Shown here in pieces: positions 46,856-56,355 of a stretch of DNA of 64,000 nucleotides (positions are counted from its first letter, which is position 1; each line of letters starts with the position of its first letter). The position numbers and the translations under genes are program-made. Under the pieces are notes generated by a model. It was not told the DNA's origin and made no database searches. It worked only from the letters and a program-made list of their open reading frames with translations. The DNA lies in the NCBI GenBank assembly GCA_018268855.1, contig JAFDVR010000010.1, forward strand, positions 1 through 64,000. Reading direction: 5' to 3'. Source of the DNA: Acidobacteriota bacterium. Lineage in GTDB: Bacteria; Acidobacteriota; Terriglobia; Terriglobales; Acidobacteriaceae.

Positions 46856-48150
46856 GCTTTCTCTTTCGCGAGATGACGATCTTCGTTGATAGATATGCTG
46901 CCCCTGGTGAGCGCGATGTAGAGCATGGCCGCGATGAAGGTTATGGCAGCGTTGAGCAGCAGCGGCTGGCGGAAGTTACCGGTGCGCTCGACCAGTATTC
47001 CGGTGAGCAGAGGCGCGAGCGCTCCGCCGATGTATCCGCCGAAGTTTTGGATGGAGCCGAGCGATGCGGTGAGATGCGCGGGAGCTGCGATGGGCACGGT
47101 TGCCCACGCGGCGCTTGCCGCTACATAGGTTGCGAACATGGATGCGGAGATGAGGAAGAGCACCGTCGCATCGTGCACGACGAATGGGATGAGCGCGCCG
47201 CATAGTGCAGAGAGAAGCATGCTAACCGCGACGAGCACTTTGCGGCTCGCCATGGGCTGCATGCCTTTTGCGACGAGGAGATCGCAGAGCCAGCCGCCGA
47301 GGATTCCGCCGATGAATCCGCATAGAAACGGAATGGAGGCGAGCATGCCTGCCTTCGCGATGGACATGTGCCGCTCGTGTTCGAGGTAGAACGGGAGCCA
47401 GCTTGTGTACAGCCATATGGTGTAGATGAGGCCGAAGAATCCTGCGACCATGCCCCACGTTGTGCGACTGCGAAAGAGCTGAGCCCATGTGCTCCACGAT
47501 GGCTGCGAGGTTGTTGCGGCGTCTACTTCGGAGAGAAATGATTTTTCTTCGGCGGAAAGATAGGTTTCTGCGGGATCGCGATGGATGCTCCACCACGCTA
47601 TCGACAAGATTGCCCCGAGTGCTCCGGCGAGGATAAACATCCAACGCCAGTTGAGACGCAACATGACGAAGGTGAGCAGTGGGATGGCAATGAAACTTCC
47701 GAAGGAAGCGGCTGCCTGGCAGATGCCGATGGCCAGTCCGCGCTGGCGGATGTTGAACCAGTCGCGCACGACGCGAGCGCCCGTTGGGAAGAGTGGCGCT
47801 TCGCCAATGCCGAGCGCGGCGCGCGCTGTGGCAAACTGCGCGAAGTTGGTGACGAAGCCTCCTGCGGCTTGCGCTATCGACCAGCCGAAGAGACTGACCG
47901 CGAGCACGCGGCGCGGGCCATACCAGTCAATGACGACGCCGACGGGGAGTTGCGACAATGCGTAGGCCCAGAGAAAGGCTGAGAGCAGCAGTCCCATGCT
48001 GCTGATGGGGATGTGCAACTCGGCCTGCACCACCTGGTTCGCAACGGCAAGCGTTGCGCGATCGAGGTAGTTCAACATGCCTGCGAGTACCAGCATGGAA
48101 ATGGCCCATCGTTGCCGGCGTGTGATGTTCGCGGTAGCGGGAGCGATCAC
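46852..48150 (-). CDS. MFS transporter, ACS (anion:cation symporter) type
   Basis: 432 residues, 12 predicted membrane helices. AISMLVLAGMLNYLDRATLA is the ACS-family opening, and GIGEAPLFPTGARVVRDWF lies in the conserved loop 4-5 region. Relatives (ExuT, GudP, GarP) import hexuronates, glucarate and similar sugar acids with protons. Overlaps the sialidase-like gene and the aldolase gene by 4 bases each. Confidence 0.92.
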   Translation of the reverse strand: MIAPATANITRRQRWAISMLVLAGMLNYLDRATLAVANQVVQAELHIPISSMGLLLSAFLWAYALSQLPVGVVIDWYGPRRVLAVSLFGWSIAQAAGGFVTNFAQFATARAALGIGEAPLFPTGARVVRDWFNIRQRGLAIGICQAAASFGSFIAIPLLTFVMLRLNWRWMFILAGALGAILSIAWWSIHRDPAETYLSAEEKSFLSEVDAATTSQPSWSTWAQLFRSRTTWGMVAGFFGLIYTIWLYTSWLPFYLEHERHMSIAKAGMLASIPFLCGFIGGILGGWLCDLLVAKGMQPMASRKVLVAVSMLLSALCGALIPFVVHDATVLFLISASMFATYVAASAAWATVPIAAPAHLTASLGSIQNFGGYIGGALAPLLTGILVERTGNFRQPLLLNAAITFIAAMLYIALTRGSISINEDRHLAKEKA

Positions 48151-49406
48151 TTTGCCGATTTCTCCGGGCGAGGTCCGAGCGGTTTGTTCACAAGAATCTT
48201 TGTGCCGGAACCGGGCGAAAGGAAGTCGCCGGCGAGGATATCGGATTCGCGGAAACGCGCGCGGAGAATTTCGCCATCGGTCGCTCGGTTTCTGTCGTAC
48301 AGGATGTTGATGGTGCCGTCGGGAGATTGAAATCCGTCAGGATAGGTGACGCCCATGCGCTCGTCGAGCATGAGGCCGCCCTTCCAGGTTTTGCCGTCGT
48401 CGCCGGAGAGGAAGGCCATCATCTTTTCGCGCTTCTTGAGGCGCTCATCTACGCGACCGTTCTTTACGAGCAGAAGATTGCCGGATTGCAGACGGCGGAG
48501 GAAGAACCTTACGTTGACGTTGCGAATGGGCGACGGCTTTGGCTCGCTCCATGTGCGTCCCTTATCGCTGGAGAAGCTTTCGTAGGTGGTTTCGTAGGTG
48601 CGTGCCAGCATCCAGAGACGTCCGTCTTTGAGTTCGACAATCATGTGCTCGTCGAAGTTCTGGTGCGGGAAGGAGACGCCTCCGCGGCGCGTCCAGGTTT
48701 TGCCTTGATCGGTTGAAGCGTAGACGCTCGCCATGCGCATGGAATCGAGTTCGTGGTGCGCATCGGCGAGCGGGTCGTTCGCAATCTTTTTATGCAGCCG
48801 TGTTCTAACGACATCTCTTGGCCAGAGAGATACCGGCAGCAGCCAATCGCCGTTGGAGAGCACGGTTGGCTTGTTCAGCGTTGCTCCATCGGCGAAACGA
48901 ACCGGCTTGGTCCACTTCGGCTTTTTTGCATCGGGATGATCGCAGCGCATGTACCAATCGCCGCCGCGGCCATCGAAGTATCCGAGGCTCTGGTCGAAGA
49001 AGAGCCACAGACGACCCTTGGGGTCGGTCCAAAGATTGCCGACGAGCGTGCGCCGCTGCGGGAGGCCGGGCTGGTCGACGGGATCGATCACGAATCGCGG
49101 CTTGGACCAGGTCTTGCCATCGTCGTCGCTGGTGGCGATGGACATCCATCCGTTGTCGCTGTCTCCGTTTCCGATCCATGCTGCCCAGATGCGCCCTTTG
49201 GGCGTGCGGTCCCAGCCGATGACCATGCCCTCAGTGCGGTTCTCATCCTGATATTCCGGGCCGGGATGGAAGAGGATGCGGGGCCGCTCCAGTGCGGTGT
49301 CGAGCTGCTTCTGGGTCAGAGCGGCGGTCTGGGCGTGTCCTGAAGCGGCAAAGGCAGTCAGAAGTAATCCCGCTATGGACATGACTGCTGAACGTGGAAA
49401 CGACAT
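48147..49406 (-). CDS. Secreted sialidase-family (BNR/Asp-box) protein
   Basis: 419 residues with a signal peptide (AVMSIAGLLLTAFAASGHAQ). Four Asp boxes (S-x-D-x-G-x-T-W) are visible: SDDDGKTW, STDQGKTW, SSDKGRTW and SGDDGKTW, as in a six-bladed sialidase propeller. Other segments: RTEGMVIGWDRTPKGRIWAAW and MLARTYETTYESF. True sialidases have an Arg triad and a FRIP motif; I see no clear FRIP, so the substrate may be another sugar or the protein a lectin. AAGGAG lies 5 bases before the ATG. It leads the five-gene operon and should release the sugar taken up by the transporter. Confidence 0.88.
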   Translation of the reverse strand: MSFPRSAVMSIAGLLLTAFAASGHAQTAALTQKQLDTALERPRILFHPGPEYQDENRTEGMVIGWDRTPKGRIWAAWIGNGDSDNGWMSIATSDDDGKTWSKPRFVIDPVDQPGLPQRRTLVGNLWTDPKGRLWLFFDQSLGYFDGRGGDWYMRCDHPDAKKPKWTKPVRFADGATLNKPTVLSNGDWLLPVSLWPRDVVRTRLHKKIANDPLADAHHELDSMRMASVYASTDQGKTWTRRGGVSFPHQNFDEHMIVELKDGRLWMLARTYETTYESFSSDKGRTWSEPKPSPIRNVNVRFFLRRLQSGNLLLVKNGRVDERLKKREKMMAFLSGDDGKTWKGGLMLDERMGVTYPDGFQSPDGTINILYDRNRATDGEILRARFRESDILAGDFLSPGSGTKILVNKPLGPRPEKSAK

Positions 49407-49548
49407 ATGTGCTCCTTATGAGCAATTAGCAACACAAAGTAACATAAATGAACTTTAACGACCAGAAGTTTCTAAGAGCAGTCAAATTCCAGCTAAAAGC
49501 TGGTGGGTCCTGCAGACCAAAGCATGGAGAAATGAGGATATTAAGGAT

Positions 49549-49623
49549 TGGTGGGCACAGCAGGATTCGAACCTACGACTTCCACCGTGTGAAGGTGGCA
49601 CTCTACCGCTGAGTTATGCGCCC
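49549..49623 (-). tRNA. tRNA-Val (anticodon CAC)
   Basis: On the minus strand the acceptor stem GGGCGCA (49623-49617) pairs with TGTGCCC (49559-49553, one G-U). D-arm CTCAGCGGTAGAG, anticodon arm CCACC-TTCACAC-GGTGG with anticodon CAC, and T-arm GTAGG-TTCGAAT-CCTGC are all in place. Discriminator A at 49552 and an encoded CCA at 49549-49551. It reads GUG valine codons, common in this GC-rich genome. Confidence 0.95.
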
Positions 49624-49856
49624 GGAGGGGAAACTGGTTCCGGAGCAGACAACCGGCGCGGGCACGCCATCCATCTGCTCGATCAGCATACCATTACCCG
49701 CTGCCGCAAGACGGCATGCGCAGGAAGTACAATCGTCTTTTCATGCCCGAATCATCGCCAAAACACGAAACTCATTCGCAAAAAAAACCGGATTCCGCCG
49801 GGAAGACGCAACAAAAGGGCGGAAATGGGGTATTTGAGGATGGAGAACGAGACGAT

Positions 49857-50510
49857 ATGGCGACTCTGGCGCTCCATCCCGGAATACTGGCTGATGCGGA
49901 GATTGTGGAGACACAGCATCCGACGAACGGTGCGGCGGCAGCAACAGACGATGCAGCCATCATGCTCCGGCTCAAGGCCGGAGAACTGGACTGCTTCGAC
50001 TATCTGCTGAACAAGTACCGCAGGCCGATTGTGCACTTTATGTACCGCATGGTGCATAACCAAGCGGTAGCCGAGGAGCTGGCGCAGGAGGTCTTTCTGC
50101 GGGTGTACCGCTCGCGGGAGACGTACCGGGCCGAGGCGCGCTTCAGCACATGGCTATATCGGATCGCGACCAACCTGGCGGTGAACTACGCGCGCGACAC
50201 AAAGAATGAGCGCACGGCGCCGAAGCTGAATTTGGATGAGCCGGACTATGAGACTGGGACGACGCCGGACGTGGCCGATCAGGCCATGTCCGCCGAAGCG
50301 GCGATGCTGCGGCGGGAGCGGATGAACGCCATCCGTCAGCATGTAGAGGCGCTGCCGGAGCGGCAAAAGATGGCGGTGTTGATGCACAAGTACGAGGAGA
50401 TGGATTACAAGCAGATCGGCGAAGTGTTAAAGCTGAGTGAATCAGCCACCAAGTCGCTTCTGTTCCGCGCTTACCAGACATTGCGCGAAAAATTGAAAGA
50501 TTTTGTTTAG
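49857..50510 (+). CDS. ECF RNA polymerase sigma factor (RpoE-like)
   Basis: 217 residues from ATG 49857 (MATLALHPGILAD). The frame is open from 49716 and ATGs at 49716 and 49743 are alternatives; the extra 38-47 residues are charged and non-conserved-looking. Sigma-2: DYLLNKYRRPIVHFMYRMVH, VAEELAQEVFLRVYRSRE, STWLYRIATNLAVNYARD. Sigma-4: LPERQKMAVLMHKYEEMDYK then IGEVLKLSESATKSLLFRAY. No sigma-3, as expected for ECF group. 50 bp before the anti-sigma gene. The likely signal is envelope stress. Confidence 0.92.
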   Translation: MATLALHPGILADAEIVETQHPTNGAAAATDDAAIMLRLKAGELDCFDYLLNKYRRPIVHFMYRMVHNQAVAEELAQEVFLRVYRSRETYRAEARFSTWLYRIATNLAVNYARDTKNERTAPKLNLDEPDYETGTTPDVADQAMSAEAAMLRRERMNAIRQHVEALPERQKMAVLMHKYEEMDYKQIGEVLKLSESATKSLLFRAYQTLREKLKDFV

Positions 50511-50560
50511 AACGCGCCGCTTGAGGCGAACAAGTTTTTAGAATTGCATGGAGTACTGAA

Positions 50561-51064
50561 ATGAACTGCCACAACGTAGAAGAAGGGATGATGGACCTGC
50601 TGGAGGCTGGCGATCTGGCTTCGTTAGGGGCCGGTCCCATGGCCGAGCACATCGCTGGTTGTCCGGGATGCTCTGCGCGGCTAATGCAGATGCGCAGCCT
50701 CTTTGCCGCGATGGATGACTGGAAGGCACCAGAGGTTTCACCGTGGTTCGACAGCAAGATGCATGCGCGTTTGCGTGAAGAGGCGCAGCGTGCGCCCGAG
50801 GGTTTCTTTGAGCGCATGCGCTCGCGTTTCCTGTTCAACTCGGCATATACGATGAAACCGCTGGTTGCAGGCGCGATGGCGCTGGTACTTGTGGCTGGCG
50901 GAGGCACCGTTGCGTATGAGCAACTGCACCATACGGCCACTACACCGTCAGTAGCCGTGCAGGACCTCCAGCGGTTCGAAAATAATATGACCGCGTTGCA
51001 GGACATGGACCAGTTGGATCAGGCAGTAGACAATGCTTCTGACGATGCTGTTCCTGCGAGCTAA
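50561..51064 (+). CDS. Membrane anti-sigma factor with ZAS-type zinc motif
   Basis: 167 residues. Cytoplasmic N-terminal zinc anti-sigma domain: NCHNVEEG, then H30-x3-C34-x2-C37 in EHIAGCPGC. One transmembrane helix at about 99-117 (PLVAGAMALVLVAGGGTVA), then a short periplasmic tail (QDLQRFENNMTALQDMDQLD). It should hold the upstream ECF sigma inactive until signalled. GAGTACTGAA precedes the ATG. Next gene is the DUF3106 protein, 57 bp downstream. Confidence 0.9.
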   Translation: MNCHNVEEGMMDLLEAGDLASLGAGPMAEHIAGCPGCSARLMQMRSLFAAMDDWKAPEVSPWFDSKMHARLREEAQRAPEGFFERMRSRFLFNSAYTMKPLVAGAMALVLVAGGGTVAYEQLHHTATTPSVAVQDLQRFENNMTALQDMDQLDQAVDNASDDAVPAS

Positions 51065-51120
51065 AGAAATATCGCCCCGTTCGATTGCGCGGGAAAGATG
51101 TATTGAGAAGTATTGAAGTT

Positions 51121-51726
51121 ATGTATCTGCCCAGGCCAACTCGCAGCAACGCCCCTCTCCGCCAGCTCGTGGTGGCGATGTTGTTTGGCTTCCTTCCGCT
51201 GATGGGAATGGCACAGGGCGACCACCCTAATCGTGGCCGCAATATGCCGCAGCGCAGTGGCCCACCCCCGCAACAGCGCGGGGGATTTGGGCAGCCGAGA
51301 GGACAGCACCTTCCACAGTGGTTTGCACAGCGCAGCCAGATGACGCCCCAGCAGCGCGAGGATGCCCTTCGTCACGAGCCGGGTTTTCGGCAGATGTCTC
51401 CTGAAGCCCAGCAGAAGGCGATGAACGGTCTGCAGCGGTTGAACCAAATGACTCCGCAGCAACGCCAGCGCATGCTGGCCCGCAACGAGGCGATTGAGCG
51501 CATGTCGCCCGATCAGCGGCGTGCGTTTCGTGGTGCGCTGCAAAGCTGGAAAGATATGCCACCTGACCGTCGCAAGGTGGTGGCCCGGTCACTCCATGAG
51601 CTTCGTCAGTTGCCTCCGGAGCAGCGAGGGGCGGCGCTCAATGCGCCACAGTACCACTCGCGATTAACGGATGAGGAGCGGCGGAACCTGGAATTGATGT
51701 TATCGGCTGAGCCGAGGATGCCGTAA
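51121..51726 (+). CDS. Exported DUF3106 protein with repeated LTPxQR-like motif
   Basis: 201 residues from ATG 51121; starts 12 codons earlier (TTG 51085 and another TTG) remain possible. Signal segment LRQLVVAMLFGFLPLMGMAQ, then a Gly/Pro/Gln/Arg-rich linker. The rest has seven motifs of one kind: MTPQQRE, MSPEAQQ, MTPQQRQ, MSPDQRR, MPPDRRK, LPPEQRG, LTDEERR, spaced 12-25 residues apart on helices. This matches DUF3106 and resembles the LTxxQ helices of Spy/CpxP/ZraP, so a periplasmic chaperone or stress sensor under the sigma factor is inferred. Confidence 0.85.
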   Translation: MYLPRPTRSNAPLRQLVVAMLFGFLPLMGMAQGDHPNRGRNMPQRSGPPPQQRGGFGQPRGQHLPQWFAQRSQMTPQQREDALRHEPGFRQMSPEAQQKAMNGLQRLNQMTPQQRQRMLARNEAIERMSPDQRRAFRGALQSWKDMPPDRRKVVARSLHELRQLPPEQRGAALNAPQYHSRLTDEERRNLELMLSAEPRMP

Positions 51727-51800
51727 GGTTCTCTAATTGCAGATCCGAAGCCCTCTTTTCGTTTAGTCAGTGGCATGAAGTCCTGCTGGATCACCACTGC

Positions 51801-52721
51801 TCACTTCCTGAACAAGCTCTTCAAGAGAAAAAGAACGTTCGCAGGGCGTTCGGCGAGCCGTCGCATGAAGTAGGGATACCACTCCGGACCAAAAGGAATG
51901 TAGACGCGGACGCGGTAGCCTTCACGGACGAGCCGCTGCTGCAGGTCGCGGCGAATGCCATAGAGCATCTGAAACTCAAAGGCATCGCGGCTGATTCCAT
52001 GGTCCGTTACGAATTGTTTTGTGGCGTTGATGATAGCTTCGTCGTGCGTAGCGATGCCGCAGAAGACGGGTGAGGTGACCATGCGCTGCATCAGCCGGAT
52101 GTAGTTTCTATCCGTCTCCGCTTTGTCCTGAAAGGCATGGGTGCTGTCTTCTTTGTAAGCGCCTTTGCAGAGCCGGATGCGGATACCTTCACGCAACAGC
52201 AGATCAGCGTCTTTTTCTGTGCGATAGAGATAGGCCTGCAGGACAGCGCCGACGGCGCCAGTGCAACTGGGTACTTTGTTCAGGCGGCGAACCATATCGA
52301 GGGTGGCTTGCGTGTAGCGCGTGCTTTCCATATCGATGCGAATGAAGCTGCCGAATTTGCGCGCCTTCCCGGCCAGGTCGCAGACGATCTCTTCAGTGAG
52401 CGAAGGCGAGAGGTCAATGCCCATCTGCGTAAGCTTGAGACTAACGTTGGCATCGAGCCTTTCGCGCGCGATGACCTCCAGCAACGTGTGATACACGGCA
52501 GCGGAGGCATAGGCCTGACGTTCGGAGTTGACGTTCTCTCCCAATGAGTCAAGCGAAACCTGCATGCCCAGTGCATTGACACGGCGACATGCCGCGATCG
52601 CATCTTCTATCGTCATTCCAGCCACAAATCGGCTTGAAATTTTGCGGCCGGCCGAGGAGTTTTCCAGCCATGAGCGCAGCTTTCGATTTTGGGAGAGAGA
52701 GATGAAGAAGGACCGGAACAT
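51801..52721 (-). CDS. Proline dehydrogenase
   Basis: FAD-dependent oxidation of proline to pyrroline-5-carboxylate. 306 residues, monofunctional (no P5C dehydrogenase domain). TIM-barrel motifs: VSLDSLGENVNS, VSLKLTQMGIDLS, FIRIDMESTRYTQ, RLCKGAYKEDSTHAF, IATHDEAII, FEFQMLYGIRRDLQQ and YIPFGPEWYPYFMRRL, the last carrying the substrate-binding Arg residues. Start at ATG 52721; a GTG one codon upstream is also possible. No membrane segment. Monocistronic. Confidence 0.93.
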   Translation of the reverse strand: MFRSFFISLSQNRKLRSWLENSSAGRKISSRFVAGMTIEDAIAACRRVNALGMQVSLDSLGENVNSERQAYASAAVYHTLLEVIARERLDANVSLKLTQMGIDLSPSLTEEIVCDLAGKARKFGSFIRIDMESTRYTQATLDMVRRLNKVPSCTGAVGAVLQAYLYRTEKDADLLLREGIRIRLCKGAYKEDSTHAFQDKAETDRNYIRLMQRMVTSPVFCGIATHDEAIINATKQFVTDHGISRDAFEFQMLYGIRRDLQQRLVREGYRVRVYIPFGPEWYPYFMRRLAERPANVLFLLKSLFRK

Positions 52722-52858
52722 CACACACCGCCAGGCAGTGATTTTTGCATAGGAAGAACAGGGTTTTCACAGCAGGGCTAGCCCAATGTTTGTTAAGCAG
52801 ACTGCTAGCGAACCACCTGTGGTTCTCAAGGGATGAGCGTTACACCGGCAGAAAAAAT

Positions 52859-53677
52859 TTAGTGATTCGAATGCATCTCTGACGCGCCAGTGCGTCGCGG
52901 GACAGGCGGAGTAATCATGCCGGAAGTGTCTTTCAGCGCAGCAATATCTTCATCGTAACGACCGGCAAGAGAATTGGCCCGGATGATGGCGACATCCTCC
53001 AACATGCGCGCGCCATCGCGCAGGTAGCTCATCTTGGAACGCTCATCGTGGCCCCACGATACGGGAACTTCCACAATTTTGTATCCAAGCTTACGGGCAA
53101 TAAAGAGCACTTCAGGATCGAAACCCCAGCGCTCGATGCGCTGCAGACGAAAGATGACCTGGGCCGCTGGACGGCGAAAGGCTTTGAAGCCACATTGCGT
53201 ATCCGCATAAGGAAGGCCCATGACAAGACGCGTGACTGCGTTGAAGCACCTGCCGAAGAAGCGGCGATACAGCGGCTGATGGATCGTCTGGCGGCTTTTT
53301 TCCAGCCAGCGCGAGCCGAGTACGACATCGGCCCCTGCACGAATGACCTCAAAGAGCCGCTCCGCTTCTTCAATCGGCGCAGAGAGATCGGCATCTGTAA
53401 ACATCACAATTTGTCCGTTGGATTGAAGCAGTCCATTGCGAACGGCGTATCCTTTTCCGCGATTGCCGGCATTGCGGATCAGATTTAGCTCCGGGTAACT
53501 CTTCATCCACTCCTGAACGATGGCTGCGGTAGCGTCGGTAGATCCATCGTCAACAACAAGCACCTCTGCGTCCCACTTGCGCTCACGGACACAAGTCAGC
53601 ACGCCTTCCAACGCTGCGTCGATGCGGGACGCCTCATTGTAGGCCGGAATTACGATGCTGTACTGCGGAGAAGGCAT
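52859..53677 (-). CDS. Family 2 glycosyltransferase (dolichyl-phosphate-type)
   Basis: 272 residues from MPSPQYSIVIPAYNEASRI, where GT2 proteins normally start; the frame continues 22 codons upstream. GT-A motifs: VVDDGSTDATAAIV, AGNRGKGYAVRNGLL, FTDADLSAPIEEAERL (DxD), then CGFKAFRRPAA and RWGFDPEVLFIARKLGY. No C-terminal membrane helices are visible, as in DPM1-type polyprenyl-phosphate mannose or glucose synthases. The sugar and acceptor are inferred only. Monocistronic. Confidence 0.88.
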   Translation of the reverse strand: MPSPQYSIVIPAYNEASRIDAALEGVLTCVRERKWDAEVLVVDDGSTDATAAIVQEWMKSYPELNLIRNAGNRGKGYAVRNGLLQSNGQIVMFTDADLSAPIEEAERLFEVIRAGADVVLGSRWLEKSRQTIHQPLYRRFFGRCFNAVTRLVMGLPYADTQCGFKAFRRPAAQVIFRLQRIERWGFDPEVLFIARKLGYKIVEVPVSWGHDERSKMSYLRDGARMLEDVAIIRANSLAGRYDEDIAALKDTSGMITPPVPRRTGASEMHSNH

Positions 53678-53825
53678 ATGCGTTAGACGCTCAGGATATT
53701 CATACTCGCTTGAAGCAAGGGAGTGCGGCTCATGATATCGCATTCATTCAGCGCGCTTCCAGTGCATGGAGATCTGGATTTGACGAAATGCCGGAAACTT
53801 TCCTGATAGGTGTACACTCCAAACC

Positions 53826-54818
53826 ATGCCGGGCGAGTTCTCTTATCCACCTGCTCCACAACAATCCCAGCCGGGAGATCCACCGGCTTACGGTGCCATG
53901 CCGCCCCGTCCACCACGCTCCGGCAAGTTCTGGCTTTTTACTATCGGCGGATGTCTGCTCGGGCTATTTGCTTTGATGATTGTCACGGCTTGGGGCATTT
54001 CCCGCGCGGTGACGAGCAATAGCAGCGATGAGTTCGGCGATAGCGCACAGAAGATTGCCGTAGTGGATATCAATGGGGTAATTATCTCTGCGGACAAAGT
54101 GAATAGCGAGTTGCGCAAGATGGCAGACAAGGACAATGTGAAAGCCATTGTTCTGCACATCAACTCTCCAGGTGGAGGAGCAGCGGCTTCACAGGAGATT
54201 TACAACGAAATTCTACGTCTCCGCCGGGAGAAGAAGCTCCGCTTTGTCGCATCTGTAGAAAGCGTGGGCGCTAGCGGTGCGTATTACATCGCCTCTGCCT
54301 GTGACAAGATTTATGCCAACGATGCATCGGTAGTGGGTTCTATCGGTGTCATCATGGAGTGGGTGAACTACGGTGACCTGATGCGTTGGGCCAAGCTAAA
54401 GAACGTGGTGCTCAAGGCAGGCGAGTTGAAAGATGCCGGCAATCCTTCGCGTGATCTGACCCCGAAGGAACAGGCATATTTTCAGTCGCTGATAGATAAC
54501 ATGCATACCCAGTTCATTCATGATGTGGCTACAGGCCGCGGCGTTCCTGAAGACAAAATCAAGCCATTGGCAACGGGGCAGGTCTGGACCGGTCAGCAGG
54601 CGAAGCAGCTTGGGTTGATCGACGTGGAAGGAGGCTTCCATACTGCCGTGATGGATACGGCGAAGATGGTGGGCATTAAAGGTGAGCCTGGAATTATCCG
54701 TCCGCCAAAGAAGAAGATTTCGCTCTTTTCTGCATTGACCGATGATGCAGACGACTTGTTCCCAAATCCGTCTAACCTTTTAAATCAGGCTCCGGGCTTC
54801 TATTTTATGTGGAAATAG
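53826..54818 (+). CDS. sppA: Signal peptide peptidase SppA (short form)
   Basis: 330 residues. One transmembrane helix at about 35-58 (FWLFTIGGCLLGLFALMI) after a Pro-rich cytoplasmic N-terminus. S49 peptidase domain outside: INSPGGGAAASQEIYNEI, nucleophile S150 in SVGASGAYYIASACDKIYA-type segment, SVVGSIGVIMEW, and general base K202 in KAGELKDAGNPSR. It degrades cleaved signal peptides in the membrane. The spacing of the Ser/Lys pair fits the Bacillus SppA short form. Confidence 0.92.
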   Translation: MPGEFSYPPAPQQSQPGDPPAYGAMPPRPPRSGKFWLFTIGGCLLGLFALMIVTAWGISRAVTSNSSDEFGDSAQKIAVVDINGVIISADKVNSELRKMADKDNVKAIVLHINSPGGGAAASQEIYNEILRLRREKKLRFVASVESVGASGAYYIASACDKIYANDASVVGSIGVIMEWVNYGDLMRWAKLKNVVLKAGELKDAGNPSRDLTPKEQAYFQSLIDNMHTQFIHDVATGRGVPEDKIKPLATGQVWTGQQAKQLGLIDVEGGFHTAVMDTAKMVGIKGEPGIIRPPKKKISLFSALTDDADDLFPNPSNLLNQAPGFYFMWK

Positions 54819-54903
54819 CATCCAACACGCGCAGCGGCAGACGAGATCGAGCCCCGGCTTCTATTCCTCGAGTACGCAGAAAGACGAGTAAGAAAGGCAA
54901 AGC

Positions 54904-55218
54904 ATGACGAAGGCTGATTTGATCGATAAGGTGACTGCACTTGGCGATCTGACACGTCGCGATGGCGAAGTCATTGTGGACACCCTTTTCGAAGGTATTA
55001 TTGAAGCGCTTCAGGCCGATGACAAAGTAGAGATTCGCGGGTTTGGCAGCTTCCGCTCACGCCAGCGCCAGTCGCGCATTGGGCGTAACCCTAAGACGGG
55101 CGCTCGTGTGGACGTACCCGCGAAACGAGTTCCCTTCTTTAAACCCTCCAAAGAATTGCGCGACATGGTGAACAACATTGCAGATGGAGTCGACCCGCAC
55201 CATCCCCCTGCAATGTAG
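54904..55218 (+). CDS. HU/IHF-family DNA-binding protein
   Basis: 104 residues. HU fold: MTKADLIDKVTALGDLTR, VDTLFEGIIEALQADDKVEI, RGFGSFRSRQRQSRIGRNPK and the arm TGARVDVPAKRVPFFKPSKEL. The arm resembles IHF-beta more than HU, but HU versus IHF cannot be decided here. Bends and compacts DNA. A C-terminal His/Pro tail (DGVDPHHPPAM) is an addition. AAAGGCAAAGC precedes the ATG. It follows sppA by 85 bp. Confidence 0.93.
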   Translation: MTKADLIDKVTALGDLTRRDGEVIVDTLFEGIIEALQADDKVEIRGFGSFRSRQRQSRIGRNPKTGARVDVPAKRVPFFKPSKELRDMVNNIADGVDPHHPPAM

Positions 55219-55227
55219 TTGCGGGGA

Positions 55228-55650
55228 TCACCCGTTCATCAGGTTCCGGAACGCCTCAGCATAATGCTGGGGCAATGCCGTTTTCTCCATCGTCTTATTC
55301 ACCACAATGTGCGTTGTTTCCCCTTCAGCCAGCAAGGTGCTGTCCTCTACGCGCATCACCCTGTATGTAAACCGCATGAGAGAGCCGCGGAGCGCCTCGA
55401 TACGCGCCTCAATGGCAATGTCGTCATCGTATTTTGCCGGTGAACGATACCGGACATGAGCATCGATTACCGCAATCATGAAGCCTTCTGCCTCAAATTG
55501 CTTGTACGACAAGCCAAGGGAACGCAGAATCTCCACCCGGGCCACTTCGAACCATACAAGATAGTTGGCGTGATAAACGACACCCATTTGATCGGTTTCG
55601 GCATAACGGACGCGGACCCGAGCCATGGCATGAGGAGTGGTGGAGGACAT
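55228..55650 (-). CDS. YbgC/4-hydroxybenzoyl-CoA-type acyl-CoA thioesterase
   Basis: 140 residues, a hot-dog fold. ARVRVRYAETDQMGVVYHANY carries the catalytic Asp and the YH pair, followed by WFEVARVEILRSLGLSYKQ. Hydrolyses acyl-CoA or acyl-ACP thioesters. In proteobacteria YbgC sits next to tol-pal; here no tol gene is near. Convergent with the HU gene (9 bp), divergent from the nicotinamidase. Confidence 0.9.
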   Translation of the reverse strand: MSSTTPHAMARVRVRYAETDQMGVVYHANYLVWFEVARVEILRSLGLSYKQFEAEGFMIAVIDAHVRYRSPAKYDDDIAIEARIEALRGSLMRFTYRVMRVEDSTLLAEGETTHIVVNKTMEKTALPQHYAEAFRNLMNG

Positions 55651-55692
55651 GGCAACAGTCTATCGAGAGGAACGCGATAGGCTTAAATCCTT

Positions 55693-56319
55693 ATGACCAT
55701 CCAGCCGACCGACGTTCTTATCGTTATCGATCTTCAGGTGGACTTCTGCCCAGGCGGGTCCCTTGCGGTCAGGGATGGCAATACGATCATTCCGTTGATT
55801 AATCGCCTGGCGATGCGCTTCGATCATGTCGTCGCGACGCAGGACTGGCATCCTCAGGGACATATTTCGTTCGCTTCGGCACATCTAGGCAAACAGCCGT
55901 TTATCGATACGGTCGAAACACCTTACGGTACACAGCATCTTTGGCCAGATCATTGCGTGCAGAACTCCGCTGGCGCGGCGCTTCATCCTGATCTTTTAAT
56001 TGAAAATCTGGAGCTTATCCTGCGCAAAGGCTTTCGACGCGAGATCGATTCCTATTCGGCCTTCGTCGAAAACGATAAAACAACCCCCACCGGGTTAGCC
56101 GGATATCTGCGTGAACGAAATCTACGGCGGCTCTTTTTTGTAGGTCTCGCATATGACTATTGCGTTGGATCCTCCGCTCTGGATGGCCAGCGGCTTGGGT
56201 TTGAGTGCATTGTCATCGAAGATGCCACACGCGGGATTGCAGAAGATTCACAACGCACGATGCGTGATCGGCTTGATGCTGCAGGAGTCAAGAGCATTCA
56301 AAGCAATGCTCTGGCGTAA
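55693..56319 (+). CDS. pncA: Nicotinamidase
   Basis: Hydrolyses nicotinamide to nicotinate in NAD salvage. 208 residues. Catalytic triad D13 (IVIDLQVDFCPGG), K112 (LRKGFRREIDSYSAF) and C157 (VGLAYDYCVGSSALD), plus metal ligands in QDWHPQGHISF (D51, H53, H57) are all present. Isochorismatase fold. Cytoplasmic, 43 bp from the divergent thioesterase start. Confidence 0.92.
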   Translation: MTIQPTDVLIVIDLQVDFCPGGSLAVRDGNTIIPLINRLAMRFDHVVATQDWHPQGHISFASAHLGKQPFIDTVETPYGTQHLWPDHCVQNSAGAALHPDLLIENLELILRKGFRREIDSYSAFVENDKTTPTGLAGYLRERNLRRLFFVGLAYDYCVGSSALDGQRLGFECIVIEDATRGIAEDSQRTMRDRLDAAGVKSIQSNALA

Positions 56320-56355
56320 AAATTCCACAATTTCCTCTTATTAAGTTTTTTGTCC